This document shows positions 49,971 to 56,910 of a stretch of 56,910 bases of DNA, one piece after another. This stretch comes from Ophryocystis elektroscirrha. Its lineage: Eukaryota > Apicomplexa > Conoidasida > Neogregarinorida > Ophryocystidae. The number at the start of each line of letters is the position of its first letter. The first letter of the stretch is position 1. Where the stretch lies: NCBI GenBank assembly GCA_030141585.1, contig JAQIFP010000034.1, positions 1-56,910 on the forward strand, read 5' to 3'. The notes under the pieces are model-generated. The model was not told where the DNA came from and searched no databases. It worked only from the letters and a program-made list of their open reading frames with translations. The translations under genes were made by a program, and so were the position numbers.

Positions 49971-50100
49971 CGCCTAGGTTTGAACGTTCTACAAAGGGAA
50001 CTCCAAAATTATTCATGTGAAAAGTCTTTGTACTAAGAAGAAAAAAATTAGGTATCTTGAGAAGAATAAAAAAAACCTCAAATGATTTAATAATCATATC

Positions 50101-50137
<37 letters not shown>

Positions 50138-50996
50138 TTTAAAGAATTGTATATAACTATAAAGCATAATTTTTACTCGGTAAAGTAATAGAAAAAAATT
50201 GTTAGGTATATATAAGTATTATACCTTAAAAATAATGTTTAAACATATGTGCAAGTAAAGAAAATAAATACAAGGCATCATTCTAATATGGCGTTCTATA
50301 TATTAATAACGTCCGTATATTTAAATTATTCATTTGGTATAGTGCAGTTTGCTTTAATGTATATTTAAAATGAACAACTAGCACTAAAAACTGTACACTT
50401 ACTTAAAATATTGATATAAATATATAACGCTGTATTAGATAAAGTTTGAACATCGAAGTGTGAACTTCTTTATATCTTTTTACAACACCGGATGACTAGA
50501 CATGCAGACTACTTCATTTATAATTTACAGTCCAAACTATATGTGTTATATTAATAATAAAACTTTTGGCAACCCTTGTGTTGTTGTACTCTATACTAGC
50601 ATTTTTCATGTTACAATATTTCAGCTATATCATATATGTAATTTTATAGCTTTCAATGATTTTTGTGCATAATTTTGCATATATGTCAGTTCTGATATTC
50701 ACTGTAGTCAGTATAAGTTTAAATTAATTAGTTTTTTTTTTTATTTATGAAATTCACTAATTTTCAAAAACCCAATTATGAAAGTATTTTGTAGTAATTC
50801 CAAATATATCATGTGTGGAATTAACAATTAATCAAAAATTTTCAATATACTTAAAATTTAAAACAAAAAAAAAATATCTAAACAATATCAACTAATTCAC
50901 AATATACTCAGTTCTAAATATTCAAAATCATATAAAAATTTATATTTCGAAAAAAACAGAACTAATTAGAACCGTACCTGAAAATAACTAAAAATT
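49971..50996. promoter_or_regulatory. Divergent intergenic region kinase / SKP1
   Basis: About 1 kb, the longest divergent spacer in the window. A (TA)n run sits at 50103-50132; the rest is AT-rich without ORFs. Probably holds both promoters and the kinase 5' UTR. Confidence 0.4.
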
Positions 50997-51519
50997 ATGC
51001 AAACGCAAAACTCAGAATCTGTTCAGCTAGTTAGCATGGAAGGTCACGTTTTTGTAGTTGATGTAAAGATAGCTTCACTTTCACAACTTTTAAAAACGAT
51101 GATCGAAGGTATAAATGTAATTTAAATCCTGAAAGTCATACAGCTGCTGGAACCGAAGAAAAAATTCCTATACCAAACGTAAAAACGAACATATTGAGCA
51201 AAGTCATTGATTATTGTACTATCCATCATAACAATCCTGCTCCAGAAATTGAAAAACCTTTAAAAAGCTCCAATCTAGCTGAAGTATATATAAAGCTTAA
51301 TTAAAGACATGCAGGTTATAAGTGAACAAGACTACAAATTTATTGATATAGAACAGGAAATGCTTTTTGAACTTATTCTGGTACTAAAAACATTTTCATT
51401 ATATTTTTTTAGGCTGCCAATTTTCTAAATATTAAACCTTTATTAGATTTGACTTGCGCAAAAGTAGCTTCCATGATAAAGGTAAAAAAAGCTTTTTAAT
51501 AACCAAATAACTTATTGAA

Positions 51520-51561
<42 letters not shown>

Positions 51562-51974
51562 CAAGATAGTAAATATTTAGAGAAAATAATAAAAACTAAA
51601 TAATGCAGTACGCGTATTATATTATATACTAATAAATTAATGTAGTATATATTTCACGAATTTATTTTATATACGCTTAAACATTATAAATGCAGAAATA
51701 ATAAGTTGTCGTTCTGCTAATGTTTATATTTAGACAAATGCTTAGAAAAAATTACTGGTGAACATAATCATATACGCACAACTACAATTTCACTTAATTA
51801 TTTATAATAACCATATTTAATGGTATATACAGGGCAAAAGGGTTGAAGAATTACGTCGAATGTTTAAAATAAAGAATGATTTTACACCAGAACAGGAAGC
51901 TCAAGTAATAATTTTTTTTTCTTTTCATTAATTTTTAGGTCAGAGAAGAAAATAAATGGTGTGAAGACATATAG
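50997..51974 (+). CDS. SKP1: SKP1
   Basis: Adaptor of SCF ubiquitin ligases that binds F-box proteins and cullin. Exons 50997-51108, 51144-51283, 51315-51380, 51413-51481, 51833-51904, 51939-51974 give 164 aa, the standard length. POZ part: QLVSMEGHVFVVD, IPIPNVKTNILSKVIDYC; F-box-binding part: [69 protein letters not shown]. Ends WCEDI instead of WCEEK-type. Four of five introns are 31-35 nt. Confidence 0.95.
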
Positions 51975-52779
51975 TTTATGTATTAAATTTCTTAATATTT
52001 ATTAGCTCCCATCAATAAATGAGAAGTTACTTTTATTGAGTATTCTTATTCTTCTTTCAATAAACGTCAAAACAATTTATTTTAGATATTTATATATATT
52101 AAAACTTAGGAGTATCGGGTGATTAAAACATAACAATTATAAAAAATTACAAAAAACCATAATAATCTTAAATGTTTAAATTTCCTATATATACATAGTT
52201 ATATAGTTGCCTGCATTTGTCTTATTTAACAAAAAGAGCATCGAAGGGCTTACACAAAAAATCAATTGCAGTACCTATGTAATCCATATACTTATTACGA
52301 AAGGATAAAAAGTAAGGCTACTCAAATACTTACCTATGCAATTAATGAATTAAATAATTTAAAGCACGTATTTACGACGATTACTGTCAATATACATATA
52401 CTTAAGTAAACGTGAATACTTCTGCATATATTAATAGATATAATTATACTTGAGTATATATGTAATTGAGTATATATATAAATGAATATTTTTATTCATA
52501 TCATCGTTTAAACGATCGATTTGATACTTTAGCTGGAAAATTATCCGCGATTAATTTGTATAACAATTAAATAGGAAATATTTAAGTAAGAAATTATGAT
52601 AGAAAAGAAAACTACCAAAGGTAATATAGAAAATACAGGAACTGCTAAGAATCTAATATTAGCGGAAACCGCGTATTTATAGATTAATGTAACGACGTAT
52701 AGGGACTACGGCATGCATGTAATATATTTATATTATTAGGCACAATTAAAAAAAAAACTTGTATATACTTCGATAAATA
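51975..52779. other. Intergenic spacer SKP1 / ADF
   Basis: About 800 bp AT-rich sequence without ORF, array or recognisable RNA gene. Confidence 0.45.
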
Positions 52780-53471
52780 ATGGCCACAGGAATAACAGTA
52801 CATCCCGATTGCACTAGGGCATGGGAAGAAATGAAAATTAAACACAAGTTTATCTTTGTGACTTTTAAAGTTGAAAATGACCGAGAAATTATCGTAGACA
52901 AGACAAGCGGAGCAAATAGCAACTATGAAGAATTTCAAAAAATTCTGCCTCCAAATGATTGTCGCTACGCTGTAGTTGAAGTACCTGGAACTACTAAGAT
53001 TGTTTTTATTATGTGGACTCCAGATAGTGCACCCGTCAAGCAAAAAATGATTTACGCATCAACTCGCACAGGTACTCAAAATATTGATTATTAGAATCAA
53101 AATGAATACATGTTCTATTATATACTATCATTATATAAATTGCACTCAAAATTGATTAATATAGCAAACAAACAAAATCCAGATACATTTCGAGCATTCT
53201 TGCGCAAATACATTTATGCTTTATTATTAATAATACTATAATAATTATTATATATTAAATATATATAGTTGAAAGTATATAAATATATTTAAAGCGGTAT
53301 AAGCATGTTATGCAAAAATATACATATATATATATACATAAATTTAATATGTAAAATTGTTAAATTTTCTTAGCTATAATCGATAAACTTTGTGGACACT
53401 CAAAAACACTACAAGCGAATGAAGCTTCAGAATTAAGTGCCGAAAAGTTAAGGAAACTTTTCAATGTATAA
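52780..53471 (+). CDS. ADF: Actin-depolymerising factor / cofilin
   Basis: ADF-H domain protein that severs and depolymerises actin filaments. Exons 52780-53071 and 53374-53471, phase 1 joint, 129 aa. Hallmarks: MATGITVHPDC start, FKVENDREIIVDKTS, LPPNDCRYAVVEV, KIVFIMWTPDSAPVKQKMIYAST (the long actin-binding helix). The C-terminus (ASELSAEKLRKLF) is complete. Like apicomplexan ADFs it is short, but this one keeps a C-terminal helix. Confidence 0.93.
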
Positions 53472-53752
53472 TTTTCTTCTATGCAATCAAAATAACATTA
53501 ACTTAAGGAAAAATTGTTAATATACCAATCCTATTTTTCTTTTTTTTTTATAAAAAAAAGATTGAAATAATCATTATTTGATGTAGATAAAAAGGCTGCT
53601 TATGTGTTGAAGCATCACCGAATAAACAATGCTGTATTAAACTTTATTTATAAGTTTACATTTTTTTTTGTAACAACAGGAATAACTCACATTTTTCCAG
53701 ACAAATAAATATTTTATTTAATTAGTCCCATAAATATCGTATTTTTTGTAAA

Positions 53753-54154
53753 ATGGTAATTAATAATATTCAATTGCATAGTTATATTTATAGGAAAGCC
53801 AACAAAAACTAGTTATTGTTGAAAAAATAGTTGGACGTACAGGATCTTGCGGCAATGTAACTCAAGTCCGAGTTAAGGTTAGTTAAATTTGAATAGATTG
53901 ATGTAAAAGTTCGTATTAAATTGTCAAATAATTATTGGTCTTTTGTAATATTTAATTACGTGATATTATTTTATGTATTTTCTATAGTATTTTATGGAAA
54001 AAATTGTAAAAAGACTTTTTTTTATTTTTTTTAGTTTTGTGACACTCCCGATGCATCCGCTCGATCATTAGTCCGTAACGTAAAAGGCCCAGTTAGAGAA
54101 CGTGATATGTTATGGTTAATGGAAACTGAACGTGAAGCTCGTCGTTTACATTAA
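53753..54154 (+). CDS. RPS28: 40S ribosomal protein S28
   Basis: Small-subunit protein eS28. Three exons: the ATG alone (53753-53755), 53794-53877 and 54035-54154; 67-68 aa, normal length. After the 38-nt intron, the protein reads [20 protein letters not shown], then TQVRVKF and [14 protein letters not shown]...REARRL, all highly conserved. The start codon as a whole first exon is inferred because the sequence 5' of exon 2 is closed and the ATG|GTAATT junction gives the expected N-terminus. Its TAA overlaps the stop of CPSF1 on the other strand. Confidence 0.9.
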
Positions 54155-56910
54155 GTTTTTAAAGCTTCAATAATGTAAACATCTCCATCTGACGTTAAAC
54201 CCAGTAATTTTTTTCCTTTGTGTATACGCACCAACTTAATAATTTCTCCGTTTACATGTTTCAGTTGGTTTTTTACATTAAGAAACTGAAAAAATTTATA
54301 AGGTTTAGTATGCTTAAATAACCACTTTATTAACAAGCCTTTATTTAGATATTAACATTAATGTTAATATCTTTAAGTAAATAAGCGTGTCTTTTAGTAT
54401 AAACACATAATTTTACACTGTTATCTATTTACATGTAAACTACCTGATTGAGATCTTGATTATTAGCTTTAACTACTTGGTAATTTAGGACGTATAGTGT
54501 TTTATTTTTCTCAGATACAACCATATCTGCATTTAAATCATCGTTTAAACAAATTGATTTACATAAATTTGTTTGATCTGTTAAGAATTGTGTAGCCAAT
54601 ATATTTGATGCTGGATGCTGTCCCAAACTAGCTATAGATAATCGTTTAGGCTGGTTTTGATTGAACCTATAATTAAAGAGTCAAAATATATTATTAGTCT
54701 ACATTTATATGATTATATAGTTATATATTAATTACTACCAACATCCACTTATATCTATATTATTAATATTTATAACAAAAAAAATATAAACTTATACTAT
54801 AAAGATAATTCAATAAAGTAATAAATAACATATTATTATACATCAATTTATATATTTAGCATATAACGTGTATCATGAAATTGATTACATATACATTTAA
54901 ATATATACATAGGTATATTTTACATATTTTGTGGAAAGATATATACGTATAGCATAATGACGGATGTTCAATTACGCATAAATAATCTGTAGTTAATAAT
55001 CTTTGTTCATGATTAAGCGTATATATTATCAGATTGATACATTATTACATAAATAATCAAACGTACATATACACATTCAATTTTTCTAAGTACCAATGCT
55101 AATATTAAATTACTGACACAGAGAAATTTAAGCCATTCATGGTAGTCCCGTATAAGATATAGTTTTTGATAGTGGCCAAACTTGTTATCACACATGGAGA
55201 CTCTTTAAATGCAACTGGCTGTAAATGAGATCCTGTGAAAATCTACGCAGACACAAATTATTAATTTAAAATTGATGTATGCAATTATTTAATTATCTTA
55301 ATCGTAAAAAAAAAAATCATCAAAATTAAATAAATTAATTCAATACTTACGCTTATAAATAATGTATCGCCTGCTGTATAACATATATGATTTTTGGATA
55401 GCTGAGCTATATGAGAAACCGGTTCTTTTATATTTTCTAATAAAGTGTGTTCTGTTTTATCGTCGTAAAGTAAAACATTTATTTTTCCTGAATTTGGTTT
55501 GTCTGTGCTCCCTCCTCCAATAAAGATATATAATTTTCCTAAAATATATAAAATCAATTTAATTTTACTATTCAATATAAGAGGCTTTATAATAGTAGGC
55601 TTAATATCGGTTTCAAGAAAAATCTCACTAAACAAATCATATTTGAATACATGTATTATACTTGGATGTATCGAAATCGTCAAGTTTTAGAAAATTAATT
55701 CGATATAAATTATCTTTGAGTCCTAGAATCACAAAGGATTTCACTTCTTTAATGTACAGAGAATCAATACAATTTACTGGCAATTCATACTGTTTAAATA
55801 TTATAAACCAATAGATTACTTTATAAAAAAGCTGTGAAGAAGATATTTGAAGTTTCATTCGATCTGTGAGTAGAGATTTCAAGCCAAATTGTGCTTTATA
55901 AAACTTGCCATCCTGTATATAATACCACTTAAGGAATCTGAAAGAATGAGTATAAACAAACAAATGATTAGAGCAGAAATATTAAGTACGAAATACAATT
56001 GTATCCTTATAACAAGGTTAATGCAACAGATTCATATTAAAGTACCATACAGAACAATGTTAGCTATATAATACTCACTCGGATAATATTATTGGAAAGC
56101 GCAACGAAGTTTTGTGGAAATAAATATTAGAGACAGAACTATCAAATATAAAGCTTATTGTATTCAAGTCAGCAGGTTTAATAGTACAACTGTAGATAGT
56201 ATCTGTGAATTTGTTAATATATAGTCCAAGAACATCCGTAGTAATATTCAAATATTCGGAGAATATGAGAATATATTGGGAACCTGTGTACTTGAAGATA
56301 TTAAAAACGCCATTGTCATAATAAATAAATACAAATATATTATGCTGATTCAACTCCAGCATATTAACGGCATTAACTAAAGCGTTCTCCATTTTGAAAC
56401 ACGTATTTGACTGTAAATATATTTTCTGTGTAAGTAAATTGAATATGTAGAAATTTCCAGTACAGTCAATGACGCATAACAGTTCATGGTTAATATTCGA
56501 AGCATTTTTGTATACTACTCTTGAAATTTTTTCTATTCTTTGATTAACTAAAAGCGGAGGTATATAATAAGAAATATTTAGTTCAACTATTTTGTACGAA
56601 TTATAATCGTTAGCGCTTAAACTAAACATTTCCAACTTATTCGATTCATAAAGTACTATGATTATAGAGTTGTGAAATATATGAGCTTGTTTAGGAATAT
56701 GCGAACCAATCAAGCTTTCCAAAGAATTATCCTATTACAAATAGAAGTAAATAAAACACAAATTATACTGATATATGTATATGTGTATATATGTATATAT
56801 GTATATATGTATATATGTATATATGTATATATGTATATATGTATATATGTATATATGTATATATGTATATATGTATATATGTATATATGTATATATGTAT
56901 ATATGTATAT
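54151..56910 (-). CDS. CPSF1: CPSF1 (CPSF160/Cft1), 5' end outside the window
   Basis: Large beta-propeller subunit of the cleavage and polyadenylation factor. Segments seen (minus): about 56722-56078, 55955-55640, 55620-55350, ~55245-55098, 54666-54444, 54285-54151. Family match is best towards the end: [81 protein letters not shown], and [14 protein letters not shown]. The expected N-terminal propeller must lie beyond 56910. The protein ends at EALKT, just where other CPSF1 proteins continue with a helical C-terminal region of over 100 residues. One joint seems to use a GTCAGT donor. Alignment of the upstream segments is weak. Confidence 0.7.
56762..56910. repeat. 8-bp tandem array (TATATATG)n
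   Basis: About 17 near-perfect copies run to the window edge. They sit inside or just upstream of CPSF1 coding sequence, so this is intronic satellite. Confidence 0.92.

Noticed and set aside
1..56910. Window edges carry (CATATATA)n on the left and its reverse complement (TATATATG)n on the right, the orientation expected of telomeres.
   Set aside because: The right array cuts into the CPSF1 gene, whose N-terminal half must lie beyond it, and similar units occur inside introns. Edges are more likely assembly or window breaks in microsatellite.
1..56910. Search by eye for tRNA, rRNA and snRNA genes.
   Set aside because: No cloverleaf-like GC-richer segment or conserved A/B box found; a tool such as tRNAscan-SE or Infernal would be needed to be certain.

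Overview
The window is very A+T-rich nuclear DNA from a unicellular eukaryote. Genes are cut by spliceosomal GT-AG introns and stop at ordinary TAA/TAG/TGA codons. Everything recognised is a eukaryotic housekeeping or signalling gene; I see no rRNA, tRNA, transposon or CRISPR array. An alveolate, probably apicomplexan-like, protist is my best guess. This rests on the protein kinase at 46225-49970, whose PPECWKIYW-type activation segment I associate with apicomplexan kinases, on poly-A/poly-T tolerance inside genes, and on base composition. It is inference, not proof.

Layout, left to right: DDX42-type RNA helicase (+, 324-6494); intronless phosphopantetheine adenylyltransferase (-, 6514-8925); asparaginyl-tRNA synthetase (+, 9129-11990); CDC50/LEM3 flippase subunit (+, 12051-14384); unrecognised membrane protein (+, about 14736-17090); EF-hand protein (+, 17714-18585); ubiquilin/DSK2 (-, 18625-20156); unknown protein (-, 20608-21536); YTHDC1-type YTH protein (-, 22213-24327); POLQ/HELQ-type helicase (+, 24636-31130); hexokinase-fold protein with degenerate active site (+, 31699-35660); six-TM protein (+, 36090-37106); Sas10/Lcp5/neuroguidin protein (-, 37887-40351); guanylate kinase (-, 40450-41354); PLD-type cardiolipin synthase-like enzyme (-, 41380-43293); WW-CWC2 fusion (-, 43271-46021); protein kinase (-, 46225-49970); SKP1 (+, 50997-51974); ADF/cofilin (+, 52780-53471); RPS28 (+, 53753-54154); 3' part of CPSF1 (-, 54151 to window edge).

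Two features dominate the architecture. First, introns fall in two classes: dozens of 29-40 nt introns, some almost pure poly-T or poly-A, and long introns (250 nt to over 1 kb) filled with TA-type microsatellites. Second, genes are tightly packed although introns are bloated: neighbouring stops or starts lie 19-60 bp apart, and in places overlap (CWC2/PLD by 23 nt; RPS28 and CPSF1 share a TTAA at their stops).

Functionally, mRNA metabolism is over-represented: DDX42, CWC2, CPSF1 and the YTH protein handle splicing, 3'-end formation and m6A reading. RPS28, Sas10-type protein and AsnRS serve ribosomes and translation. The genes do not form one pathway. Exon boundaries were worked out by hand from reading frame, splice consensus and family alignment from memory; phases close for almost every model, but none has been checked with transcripts or database searches.
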